From assembly GCA_023974075.1 (NCBI GenBank), contig CM043785.1, positions 22,881,169-22,945,168 on the forward strand: a stretch of DNA of 64,000 bases, read 5' to 3'. The stretch is from Chaenocephalus aceratus (lineage: Eukaryota > Chordata > Actinopteri > Perciformes > Channichthyidae). The notes under the pieces were generated by a model. That model ran no database searches. It worked only from the letters and a program-made list of their open reading frames with translations, and was not told where the DNA came from. Shown here one piece after another: positions 42,126 through 52,552 of the stretch; position 1 is the stretch's first letter, and each line of letters opens with the position of its first letter. Both the position numbers and the translations under genes were made by a program.

Positions 42126-43217
42126 CTGGAGGGAGGTGTGTGTGTGTGTGTGTGGGAAAAATGCATTCAGTAAAGACTATTGCATTTATCCCAGAGTAAG
42201 AGTCATTTCTCTCCACAATTCCACTTTCCCCCATAATGTCCGGTTCAAAGAGACGGCATTGTGAAGGCGCGCGCGGCCCCCCCTTCCCCGAGGGCGGGCC
42301 ACGGTGCGTTCAAAGATCTCAGTAGAGAGGTGAGACGAAGGGAGAGGTGCAGGCACGGAGATCCCGTGCCCGCGGCGCCCTCCACCTCTTCGGCCCACCC
42401 CGTGGAACCGGCGTGCCGGCACTCACGGGGACGGGTTTTCCGTCTTTACGGATCTGGCTGGCGGGGGGAGAACATCTCTCCGCCCGGGACGAGGGGGCGA
42501 ATCCCGCCTCCTCCCTGTATAATGCACAGATCACTACGTTTTCTAATAAGAATGAGGTTGATCTGTATCCAAATCTAGGTGTATTTTGTTTCCACAAAGG
42601 CTACACTTAGGCCTACACACAATGTTAACCGTACAAATTCCCCATTCGCTGCCCCAGCTGTAGCTCCTGTAAAGGAGGTGGCTAATGGGCGTGCGCAGAG
42701 AGGGATGAACCGCAGGGAGTGCTATCTAAAGGAGAGCGCTATGCGGGTACAGGGACATTATGGCCGGCGTATTGCTGTCAGAGAACACACTACGCCTAGA
42801 GCAAAGACTCCAATGCAGTTTACCCGTAGTGGTAAAGGCTGCATTATGGCGGAGTCCGCACTCACACAAGAGCGCGTGGCGGTGCATTCAGAGACCTTAG
42901 TAAAACACACTACGCCTATAAAGACTCCGATTAATGCTGTTTACCGTAGTGGTGAGAACAGCATTAGGGTGGAGCGCGCGCTCACACAAGAGCGCGCGGC
43001 GGTGCGTTCAGGGTCCTCAGTAAATAATCGGCCCTTTCTGTGTCAACCCTCCAGGGGCAAATCTTCCCTTCGCGGGGAGTTTTTTGCGGTTAGAGCTTCA
43101 TAGCTGCTGCCCCACAGCTGAGGGCCTGTCCATTAACACAATGTTCTGGGGAATGGAAACTCAGCTGTGTGCTAACAAGGTGGAGGGACAGGAGGACGCA
43201 GTGTCCCACTGTACCAC
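42126..43217 (+). repeat. DIRS-2 sequence with a ~120-bp minisatellite between gag and pol
   Basis: Units containing ACACACTACGCCTATAAAGA, CCGTAGTGGTGAGAACAGCA and GCTCACACAAGAGCGCGCGG repeat near 42785-42905 and 42905-43025. Diverged forms occur at 42245 and, on the other side of DIRS-1, at 36464-36620. A short (TG)n lies at 42137-42153. The 174-codon frame at 42579-43103 arises from these repeats and has no domain. Confidence 0.6.
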
Positions 43218-45152
43218 ATGTCTATACACTGTACCACTGTATCACATGGACCACTGTCTTGTGGGTGTCCCACACTCACCTCTTTTTATGGGCATGCGAG
43301 AGATAAATGTGTACTATCAGGGTGGATGGACAGGACGCTGAAACAGGGCTATTCACTCCAGTTCTGCAGCGTCCCACCCCCTTTTATGGGCATGCGAGAG
43401 GTGAAGCTATCCTCTCGAGAGGGGATGAGTTTCCTCTCAGCAGAGATTCAGGCTCTGGTGCAGAAACAGGCTGTGTCTGTTTTGCACCCTCAACGCAGGG
43501 AAGAGGGTCTTTATTCCATATACTTCCTGGTTCCCAAGAAGACAGGGGAATTCAGACCTATTCTAGATCTCCGCGGCCTGAATGGCCACATTTCCCGCAG
43601 GAAATTCTGCATGCTAACTATGAAACAGTTACTGGGGCTGGTGCAGCCAGGCGATTGGTTCACCACCATCGACCTGAAAGGCGTGTACTTTCATGTAGAA
43701 ATTGCTCCAAAGCACAGAAAGTATCTGCGTTTTGCCTTCCAGGGAATAGCCTACGAGTACAACAGGCTGCCGTTCGGCTATTCCCTATCCCCACGCACAT
43801 TCAGCAAATGTGTGGCCACAGCGCTTCAACCGCTGCGCGCACACGGCATGAGAGTTTTCTTTTACATAGACGACCTCATAGTCATGGCTGGGTCACGGGA
43901 ACAGGCAATGTTTTGCACAGCACAATTGATCACACACTTAACCAGATTAGGCTTCGCGATCAATTGGAAAAAGAGCACCCCCATACCTCACCAACGGGCG
44001 TTGTATTTGGGTGTGGTGCTCGATGCAGGCACGTTGCGCGCCACCCTGTCAGAGGGCAGACGTGCGTCCCTTCTTCAGGGGGTACGCAGACTGCGACAGG
44101 GGGCAACAGTGACAGCATTTACTGTCATGCAGACGCCGGGTCTCATGGCGGCTGATCACATGAGGGTCCCATTAGGGTTACTACATATGCGCCGCCTGCA
44201 GAGGTGGTTCTCCAGCCTGCGCTTGGATCCCAAGAGGCACAAGCGGCGGCTGGTGACCATACCCCCCTCAGTGAGGGGCAACCTCCGATTTTGGGGGTCC
44301 CCGGATCACCTCCGGAGGGGGTCTCCACTGGGACGGGTGACCTCCTACATCACAGTGTTCACGGATGCATCCGGAACAGGATGGGGAGGGACCTGCCTGA
44401 AGAGGGCTATAGGTGGGCGCTGGGCTCTAACAGAGTCTCGACACAGCAACCTCCTAGAGCTACGGGCGGTAGTGTTAGTCCTCCAGCATTTCAGGCCCCT
44501 AATTCAAGGGAGGCATGTAATGGTCAGGAGCGACAACAGCACCACAGTGGCTTATATCAACAGGCAGAGCGGAGTCCGCTCCGCCGCCTTGTTGACCACA
44601 GCGGAGAGGCTGTGGTTATCGGCTTCAGAGGTGGTGTTATCTCTGAGAGCCCTCCATATCCCGGGACTGGAGAATGGGGGAGCCGACCTCATGTCGAGGG
44701 GCGGCCCCCTGCCAGGCGAGTGAGTGCTTCACCCGAAGGTGGTGAAGCAGATCTGGGCCCAGTTCGGGAGAGCGGAAGTGGATCTGTTCGCCAGCCGGCG
44801 AAACAGCCACTGTGCCCTGTGGTTCTCCGTGGCTCGGAGCGACGACCCACCCTTGGGGGTGGACGCGTTTGCACATGAGCCATGGCCAAGGAAGCTGCTA
44901 TACGCCTTTCCACCGCTGCGTCTCATTCTCCCCCTCCTGAGGAGAGTGAGGCGAGAACATCTGTCAGTCATCCTAGTGGCTCCGGATCGCATTGGGGCGC
45001 CGTGGTACTCAGAGATTACACAGATGAAGGTGGGCCAGCCCTGGGCGGTTCCCCAGTTCTGGGGGGCGATGTCTCAAGAGGCAGGTGCAATCGGGGCGTT
45101 ACCCACTCTCGGCCGTCCTCTCCAGGTTTGGATCCTGAGAGGGACAGGTTGA
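43218..45152 (+). pseudogene. DIRS-2 reverse transcriptase/RNase H with one in-frame stop
   Basis: The frame shows LVPKKTGEFRPILDLRGLNG, WFTTIDLKGVYFHVEIAPKH (palm A), RLPFGYSLSPRTFSKCV and the catalytic FYIDDLIVMA (YIDD at residues 216-219, 43863-43874). RNase H follows with FTDASGTGWGG, NLLELRAVVLVLQHF and VRSDNSTTVAYINRQSG. TGA at 44721-44723 follows LPGE, where family members have Trp (GEW). The same frame then continues with LHPKVVKQIWAQFGRAEVDL, LYAFPPLRLILPLLRRVRRE and VILVAPD to 45152. The likely native start is MGMREVKLSS at 43387. Apart from the nonsense codon the enzyme is complete. Confidence 0.9.
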
Positions 45153-46165
45153 GACAGGGTGGATTGTCTGATAGTGTTATGCAGTCTATCCAGGCAGCTA
45201 CAGCTGGATCCACCACAGCCTGTTACAGGCCAAAGTGGCTAGGATTCCAGCGATGGTGTGAGGAGCGGAGAATAGAGCCCCTATTTTGTGAGTTAGGCTC
45301 TATTTTATCCTTCTTACAGTTACTGGGGGACAGAGGGCTTGCACATTCAACAGTGAAGGTGTATGCAGCAGCCATCTCGTCCTGCCATGAGGGATTTGCG
45401 GCAGGTCAGCCTTTAGTCAACCACTGATGTCGCGGTTTTTACAGGGGGTCAGGAGGCTGCGCCCAGTAGTGCACGCCTCCACCCCACAGTGCGACCTGCC
45501 CCTAGTGCTCGAGGCTCTGGCCTCGGGGCCGTTTGAGCCTCTGGAGCTCTCCTCTCTGAAAGCATTGTTGTGGAAAACAGCTTTGCTTCTTGCCTTAACG
45601 TCAGCCAAAAGAGTGTCCGAGTTAACTGCTCTGTCGGTGCACCCGAGCTGTTTACAGATTCGGGGTGACCAGAGCGGCGCGACACTCAGACCGAACCCCT
45701 CCTTTGTGCCCAAGAGCCTAAGGAGTGCGTTCAGGTCAAGGGCTATTCAGTTAGGGGGTTTTAGGCTTCCCCTCCATGTGGGACCAGGGAAGCTAAACTG
45801 CACCTCCTCTGCCCGGTGCGTGCGCTAGCATGTTATGTAGAGCGCACGGCTGCCCTTAGACGCACCGAACAGCTGTTCGTGTGCTTCGGGGGCGGGGTGA
45901 TCGGGAAAGCTCTGTCCAAGAAACGCCTGGCAGGCTGGCTCTGCGAGTGCATTGCACATGCCTACGGACAGGCAGGGAGAGCCTGCCCCACGGGGGTTCG
46001 TGCACACTCCACACGGGCTGTGGCTGCGTCAACAGCCTTATTCGACGGTGTGAGTGTGGAGTGTGGATATATGCACAGCGGCGTCTTGGTCGACGCCAGG
46101 CCCCTTCATAAGGTTTTATCTCTTGGACATGTCGGGCTCTTTCTCCTCGTCTGTACTTGCGGGGG
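45128..46165 (+). pseudogene. DIRS-2 tyrosine recombinase, frameshifted
   Basis: The N-terminal part (DSVMQSIQAATAGSTTACYR, STVKVYAAAISSCHEGF) ends at a TGA at 45425. The next frame carries the first catalytic Arg in TSAKRVSELTALSVHPSC. A third frame from about 45816 holds RAHSTRAVAASTALFDGVSV. A further shift near 46055 leads to DICTAASWSTPGPFIRFYLL with the catalytic Tyr near 46112. All five catalytic residues can be found, but across at least three frames, so the gene is dead. Confidence 0.85.
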
Positions 46166-46721
46166 CAACACAGGACTGGAGGGGGCAGGGGGGTTGTGGG
46201 TCAGTTGGCATCTGACCCCCTCCCCGGACGTAATGCGCCTTCGCTGTTCTCGGGCCCTCTGAGGGTCCCGGGATGGGCAAGGGGCGCGCTGGGCCCTTAC
46301 AGGGCTGGAGGGCTGCTCTCCTCCTGCCGACAGCAGGAGGGGGGGAGCCCTCCACACTTTAGTCCACACACTCGACACGGGGTCAGTGTTTGAGTGTGGG
46401 GCAGGGGCTCTGGCGCTCTCCCTGTTATCCTTAGGGATTCAGGGAGGCAGGCGTGTAGTTAGCCTTTTCGGGGCCGAGGGGGCTCTCCCCATCCAGGGTG
46501 GGGGGGGTCCCCCGGCACTGTTTTTTGAGCACACTTTTTGCGAGGTAAGCGCAGCAGGGTGTGCTCTGTCAGCCACAGCCCAGATTTCTCCTCGGTTACA
46601 ACCGGGTTAAAGGAGAAGGTGGGGCAGCAGCTGCTGACCATAATAGCCGGTCAGGGGCAGTAGGGTGGAATATTGTTGGACGACAGTGCGCGTATACATC
46701 GCGGCTCCACCCACTGTACCC
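46166..46721. other. DIRS-2 region between recombinase and internal complementary region
   Basis: GC-rich, with small overlapping ORFs on both strands and no recognisable domain. It is untranslated element sequence by position. Confidence 0.5.
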
Positions 46722-46815
46722 ATAGAGTCCAGTAGAGGGCGGAGCCTGTGAGAGATATAACGTCGGGTTACATAGTGTAACCCTTGTTATATTAGCACAG
46801 GCGGAGCCCTCTACT
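46722..46815. repeat. Internal complementary region of DIRS-2
   Basis: ACCCATAGAGTCCAGTAGAG through GAGATATAAC mirrors the left end of the element, and GTCGGGTTACATAGTGTAAC onwards mirrors its right end (47000-47054). The junction lies at AAC/GTT, as in DIRS-1. Confidence 0.85.
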
Positions 46816-46861
46816 CGGGGCACTGTCAGTCCTATTCCGCTCGCTGAAGAGAAGTGTAGGA

Positions 46862-47054
46862 TGATGGTCAGGAGGCGAGGCCTCCTTTTATACGGTGTGA
46901 TGCGCGCGCATTCAGGTAGGCCCGCCCAGGGCCGGCTACGTCTATAGAAGTCTCAGTGGGAGAATGCTTACGGGGTAAGAGAGTACCCGTAGAGTCCAGT
47001 AGAGGGCCCCGCCTGTGCTAATATGACAAGGGTTACACTACGTAACCCGACGTT
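46862..47054 (-). repeat. Right inverted terminal repeat of DIRS-2
   Basis: The inverted match to 32740-32925 includes GATGGTCAGGAGGCGAGGCC, CGTCTATAGAAGTCTCAGTG and GAGTCCAGTAGAGGGC. It ends CGTAACCCGACGTT. Confidence 0.85.
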
Positions 47055-47069
47055 AGGCTGAGCGTCAAA

Positions 47070-47400
47070 CAGCTCTATGAAATGGAATGGAACCACGGCA
47101 GACTTTCCAGAACTGGAATTGCACGGGTCGTGCTTTTTACAGTATTACAGTATTTTTACAGTATTATGCCCTGTCTGTCAGCCTTCCATCTCATGCACGC
47201 ACAAATGTATCTCGTGCCCTCATTGGGCGTGCCGTAATTGGGCGTGCATTGCGCGTTCATGTGTGTTGGAGGAGGTGCTCTGTAAGGAAGTCTGAAGGAA
47301 GGGGCGGATTATTTTCGGCTGTGTACTTTCAAATGTTAGTGCACTCGAGCCGGTTTCTGAAACGTACCTACCCCACCTTTAACTTAAAGTATTCTTTAAT
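47070..47400. repeat. Dispersed repeat shared with the interior of the hAT element
   Basis: CTGTCAGCCTTCCATCT, ATCTCGTGCCCTCATTGG, GTGTGTTGGAGGAGG, CTCGAGCCGGTTTCT and ACCTACCCCACCTTTAA occur here (47167-47390) and, in the same order, at 29518-29700 inside the hAT element. The first part (GGAACCACGGCAGACT) matches 8960-8985. Confidence 0.6.
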
Positions 47401-47639
47401 GTTTAAATAAAGCCATATTAGTTTGTCTGTTTTGCACATCCTCCTGTTAATATCTTTGGACGTCCTGCACTAAACTGTTTTATTGTAGAGATCACTACAG
47501 TATCTTCTTGATATTTTCATCATGCCTTCTACTTTCCCCCAATTTTGTATGTAGGCTACTCTTAATATTTAAATGTTTTCATCAAATAAAACTTATTCAA
47601 CAACAACATTCAACAACAACATTCAATAACGTGCTTTAA

Positions 47640-48668
47640 CCCTCTGAGACCCACGGGGCCGTATACGATCCCAAAGATCACGTTGTGTTCAAAGCGTCAT
47701 AACTTCTCAGCTGTTTCAGCCAGAGACATGCCGTGTTTTTCCTCTTCAACTACAGAAACGGCACTAAACAACTCTATTCAGTTTTTCATTGAGAGGCGTT
47801 TACTTATTTCGGTGAAATGAATGCATAAAGTTGTATGTGCTGCGGATGGTCTCACCTTGATTCTGGCGCATCGCTCATCATTTATAGATCTATTCTCATC
47901 CACCATCTTTGTTTCTGACGTAAAGAGTGAAAGAGTCACGTTTCTGAATCGGACACTCTGAGTGGATGCAGTCACAGCCAATCGGAGTCTGATTCAGAGG
48001 GTTGCCTGTCTGTTCTGATGTTATGTTTACTGAAATGAGAGCCGGTATAATTCCACGCGCGAAAACAAAATAAAAGTTGGAATACGTTCTTTTAGTGTTT
48101 TGAAAGTAAACAAGGACGGCAAGGACGTTTACTACAGCTGAGGCTTTGGAGCAGATTTTTCAAGGGGACAATGTTGATGAAAATTCAGACGAATCTGCTC
48201 AGCATGCCATGTGTGATTGAGGACATGATATATCATGTGTACTCTTCAAAATTGGCAGGACAGAAAATGACAATTCTTCGCAAAAAAACGCCCATGGACA
48301 CTGCCCAAAAGAATGGGCATAACTATTGAACAGAATACGTTAGAATCTTCTAATCAGTTATGATACAATGATAATACATGTGTGCAATTTTCTGTGTTGA
48401 ATGTTTCTTTCAATGTTATGGTTAGCAGTTCTTTTTAATGAAATAAGTAAAACATTCAAGCTCCGTTTTTTATTTATTTTTTATTTATGGGCAAATATCC
48501 CCTATTATAGTGTATATAAGTCTCTACTGAGTGACACATATCATTAGCTGAGGTTGTGTTGATTTCTGGGATGTGTAAAACTTGATTTTACTGCAAAGAA
48601 ATGACAATTTATTAGGCAAAACACAAAAATATACAAAAACAGAAATGTCCTATGTGGGTCTCAGAGGG
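47640..48668 (+). mobile_element. piggyBac-type element at TTAA, 1029 bp
   Basis: Termini CCCTCTGAGACCCAC and GTGGGTCTCAGAGGG are perfect inverted repeats flanked by TTAA (47636-47639 and 48669-48672), the piggyBac target. The flanking CGTGC-TTAA-CCACTAGG is an uninterrupted CGTGCTTTAACCACTAGG in repeat F at 8150. Only a short transposase remnant remains. Confidence 0.85.
48119..48219 (+). pseudogene. N-terminal remnant of a piggyBac-type transposase
   Basis: A short frame reads FTTAEALEQIFQGDNVDENS and then DESAQHAMCD before TGA. An acidic start of this kind is usual in PGBD-type transposases of fish. There is no catalytic domain, and the assignment depends mainly on the surrounding termini. 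Confidence 0.35.
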
Positions 48669-48925
48669 TTAACCACTAGGCGGTGCGGGTTAAAAAACCA
48701 GTGGTGTAGTTAATAAAACATAATAATATCAAACATAATATGACTATTAACTTTATTGTGAAATTAAAACAGAACAGGAAAATACAGTTTCAGTCTCTCT
48801 ATTTGAAGCTTATGCATTTTACCATGAACCTGTATAGACCTGTAACAGTCAACTGCATGAGGAGTTGGAAAGGTAGTTCAATAAATAATATCTTTAAAAA
48901 CTACAAAAAAATCCTTTTCATATGT

Positions 48926-49680
48926 AATATTTAATTCAGCCGAACCGTGTATTACAATGCCGTTATGTGATGACTTTCAAAGAGAAAAGCAAGCACACTC
49001 GGAATAAAGTATTATTTTATTTTTAAAAAATGTTTTCGGTCTGTTTCCGGTATTTGTTTATAACGATGTGATGTGAGATGTGAGACTGGGTTGGATAATT
49101 GCACAGGGGAAAATAACGTATTTATGCCACCATTTTAGATGCGGATTTTGTTAAACTAATATGTTTGCGCTGTGGACCAACACTATAAATTGACGGGGAA
49201 GGGGGGTAGCAATAAAGATAACACCATTAAACAGTTACACAACATAACAGAAATAATATCGATAGCAGCGTCCCTAGCAACCACCTTGGTAACAATGAAA
49301 ACGTTGAATGGACACAATTTCCTGTCGTAATCTTCATAATAACTAGCAAACTAAAGATCATGTACATCCACTGCACACATAATCTGAAATAACAACTCAT
49401 ATTTCTCGCATCAAATGACATCAAAACGCATTTTAATGGCCAAACTAACCTTAAAATAGGCATTTTCCACCGAGAATAAAACAAATGTCGGCCATGTTTT
49501 TTTTTCCGGAAGGGAGAAATGTGAAGATCACGTGACATACTGTAGACGCCAGCCATTGGAATGAATGGTGAAAAAAAGCGTAGGGATATTACAATTTCAG
49601 AGGCGTTTTTCTAGAAATACTACGTCCCAAGTTGTGGGCCAACGTAGTTATTACACGTTTTTTTTGTGGGACTGGGTTGG
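48926..49680 (-). repeat. Dispersed repeats E and A, copy 3
   Basis: E (48926-49045) passes directly into A (49085-49680), both ends of A carrying ACTGGGTTGGA. The frame 49556 to 49227 (minus) encodes the same hydrophobic peptide as the other two full A copies. Confidence 0.6.
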
Positions 49681-49880
49681 ATTTAGAAGTTTGTTTCGTA
49701 ACGGACGAAATGTAAATATATTTATAAAACGGACAAGTCAAATCAAGCAATCTGATTGGTTGATAGCGTTTTTGCTGACCTTTTTGATTACAGATTTGAA
49801 AACATCGTTTCTTGCTTTAAAAGTAGCACAATTCATTATGTCAAACCTTGGAAAGTGTATTCCAGATATCCCTGCCCTAA

Positions 49881-50501
49881 AGGCCCTGACACACCAACCC
49901 GATTTTGGGAGTCAGAGGCCGTCAGAGGCTGTCGGGCATTCGCGGCGCCGTAGTCAGGTTGGTGTGTCCCGCACCGTCGACCGTGACACGCCTTATTTGG
50001 ACTGCCAGACCCGATGCATGGCCGATTCAACATGTTGAATCGGCCATGCATCGGGTCTGGCAGTCGGACCAAATAATCACTCTGATTGGCTGTTCAGCTA
50101 GTGAATCAGTGCATGAGAAGCGAAGCGGAAGTGAGGGACGTAAACAAACGATTTAAGAAGGCACACACAGACTGATATTCATTTTCATCTCATCATGGCG
50201 ATCTGGAATGATGCAAACGAAGACCTGCTCATCACCTTGATCCAGGAGAGGCCAGCTCTGTATGATATTACGGAGAAAAGATACTCTTCTTCTTCTCTGT
50301 CTTCCGGTTGTTGCCTCTTTTGAATGACGAATACACACTACCGCCGCCTGCTGGTAAGGAGAGTTATTGCCACTCACGCACTGAAGTCGGTGCGGTGTGT
50401 TCCCGTGCGACACATGGCCAAAACGCAGGAGAACACGGCCAGGCAACAGCCGACTTCAGCGTCGGCTAGTCCTCTGGTGACTGCTTGGTGTGTCAGGGCC
50501 T
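49881..50501. mobile_element. PIF/Harbinger MITE, 621 bp, TAA duplication
   Basis: AGGCCCTGACACACCAA at the left and TTGGTGTGTCAGGGCCT at the right are perfect inverted repeats. TAA flanks both (49878-49880 and 50502-50504), fitting the PIF/Harbinger TWA target. No transposase is encoded. A fragment of the same family lies at 25880-26075. Confidence 0.85.
50000..50065. repeat. Perfect 66-bp palindrome inside the MITE
   Basis: The left arm starts GACTGCCAGACCCGATGCAT and is followed without a loop by its exact 33-base reverse complement, ending TGGCAGTC. The centre is ACATGT. Confidence 0.95.
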
Positions 50502-50504
50502 TAA

Positions 50505-51159
50505 TGCCAAAACAAGTTAAATTTGACCTTTTTAGAGAGGTTTAGAAAAAAAAACCCACCTCTGGGGTCATTTGGGTGCATTTGCCTTATCTCTGGAACC
50601 CATTGGTTGATTTTGGTGATTGACACCTCTTTTGAACCGTTATAGCCAATATAATCGAGGGGAAGTTCCTAAACCCATCTTCACGTTACCATTGAGGAGT
50701 GAGAGTGATGCGCACGGAGTTTGTCGAAACCGAAAGCTATACGTTACGCTCTAAAAACTGAAAACTAGGCTTAATGCATAAATATTACGATGGATTATCA
50801 GAAATAATTTCAAACTGACACAGAGACATTGGATTAACCTTCAGCAGCGTTTATATGCATTGTAATGCCATTGAACACAACTTTTGATCAGAAAACAGCA
50901 AAGGTAAGACATATTTGCCATTTTGGCCCAAGTGAAGTTGTGTGTTGTCTTTGCCAGCCTTCGCTGCTGCAAGTTTTTATCAGCTTTCATATGATATCTA
51001 GTTTGTGCAGATTGCATGAAGTATAACAGATCGCTATTGTATGCTCTGTGTTATTTGTAACATCTTCAGAAACTACCTTTCCAACTCCTCACCAGTTGAC
51101 TGTTACAGACAGGTCTATACAGGTGATGGACCTGGAGCTTGAGGACTAATTACGGCGTT
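50505..51159. other. Stretch without a recognised gene
   Basis: No convincing ORF or repeat boundary is visible. Confidence 0.45.
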
Positions 51160-51596
51160 TGTCCAAAGCGGATGGTGTAGTCCCAAACGATATCTGAGGA
51201 TTATGGGTAGTGTAGTGTCTTCGGCCATCCTAAACTCTGAAAAAACTATTTGTTTCTCCGAATCGAAGGGGAAAAACACAAAAGCATTGTACACCAATCA
51301 ATGTTGTGTAATTAACAAGGATAAACTGATGTTTTTTAGTGGATGAGTACTGCAGATATCACAGTAAAATAATTTGACAGTGAGGGGAATACTTCCGGTT
51401 TTATTATGAAAACCTCGAGACCGGAAATACTGTTTTCACCACGTGAGGGTTGACGCCAACTTTACATGGACGCTGCCATCAATAGAAATTAATAGGGGGA
51501 AAGACGTAGTATATACACATTCTCCTGGCAAGACCTCAACTAATCTTCGTAATATCTATCAAACTATAGAATCCTACAGTGGATGTCACTGGACGC
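51160..51596 (-). repeat. Repeat C/D, copy 2, left part
   Basis: GATGGTGTAGTCCCAAACGA and TTGTTAATTACACAAC-type landmarks of D are followed by C sequence (TTCGTAATATCTATCAAACT). It stops where the LINE tail array begins. The remainder of C resumes at 56284. Confidence 0.6.
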
Positions 51597-51978
51597 AAGG
51601 CAGGCAAGGCAAGGCAAGCAAGGCAAGGCAAGGCAGAAGGCAAGGCAAGGCAAGGCAAGGCAAGGCAAGGCAAGGCAAGGCAAGGCAAGGCAAGGCAAGG
51701 CAAGGCAAGGCAAGGCAAGGCAAGGCAAGGCAAGGCAAGGCAAGGCAAGGCAAGGCAAGGCAAGGCAAGGCAAGGCAAGGCAAGGCAAGGCAAGGCAAGG
51801 CAAGGCAAGGCAAGGCAAGGCAAGGCAAGGCAAGGCAAGGCAAGGCAAGGCAAGGCAAGGCAAGGCAAGGCAAGGCAAGGCAAGGCAAGGCAAGGCAAGG
51901 CAAGGCAAGGCAAGGCAAGGCAAGGCAAGGCAAGGCAAGGCAAGGCAAGGCAAGGCAAGGCAAGGCAAGGCAAGGCAA
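51597..51978. repeat. (GGCAA)n pentanucleotide array, about 380 bp
   Basis: About 65-70 almost perfect GGCAA units follow a slightly irregular start (51597-51640). It lies exactly at the 3' end of the LINE on the minus strand, as (TTGCC)n after GATAAATAAACTTGCC, so it is the expanded 3' tail. ORFs crossing it in all frames are meaningless. Confidence 0.95.
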
Positions 51979-52552
51979 GTTTATTTATCTAGCACTTTTC
52001 GACGCAGGGTAATTCAAAGTGCTTTACAAAAAAGAAATGAAAGACATTAAGCATTAAAAAAGAAAAGCTAATAAAATAAACATTAAGGAAAAATACATGG
52101 ATAAAAGTTACAGTGCAGTCTAAAATATGAATAGTTCAATTAAACATTACAAGAAAAAGTACATGGATAAATGTTACAGTGCTAATAAAATAAACATTAA
52201 GGAAAAATACATGGATAAAAGTTACAGTGCAGTCTAAAATATGAATATTTTCCATATATTTAATTTAGACAGACTTTCTTCACCATATTTTGCTCGCATG
52301 ACATCCACAATCGGACCCTCAGGAGGCTGTACACACCCCCTCCCCTGCTTTGCTTCCATAACAAAGTCTTTAAAGTGTTACCAAAACACTCCGTGTTACC
52401 AAAACACTATTTTTCATCCGTCGATGCCAGATATTCCAAATATCTCTTTCGAGCAGTCCCTCTCATAAATGTCATGGAGTTTAATTACGTTTAAACATTA
52501 CAAGAAAAAGTACATGGATAAAAGTTACAGTGCAGTTTAAGATATGAAAAGT

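Larger units (their letters stand above)
32740..47054 (+). mobile_element. DIRS retrotransposon DIRS-2, degenerate and split by two insertions
   Basis: The element has inverted terminal repeats (32740-32925 and about 46862-47054) and an internal complementary region (about 46722-46815). That region joins the reverse complements of its two ends, the hallmark architecture of DIRS elements. It starts and ends with GTT and has no target duplication. Inside, in order, are gag remnants, a GC-rich minisatellite, reverse transcriptase/RNase H and tyrosine recombinase. A TTCATGAA-array element (33321-36077) and a complete younger DIRS (36649-42125) have inserted into it. Without them it would be about 6.1 kb. 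Confidence 0.9.

Noticed and set aside
42579..43103. 174-codon ORF in DIRS-2
   Set aside because: Generated by the ~120-bp minisatellite; no gag or pol motif.
51443..52050. Long ORFs in all frames encoding KARQG or LPCLA repeats
   Set aside because: They are translations of the (GGCAA)n microsatellite; a 5-bp repeat without stops is open in every frame.
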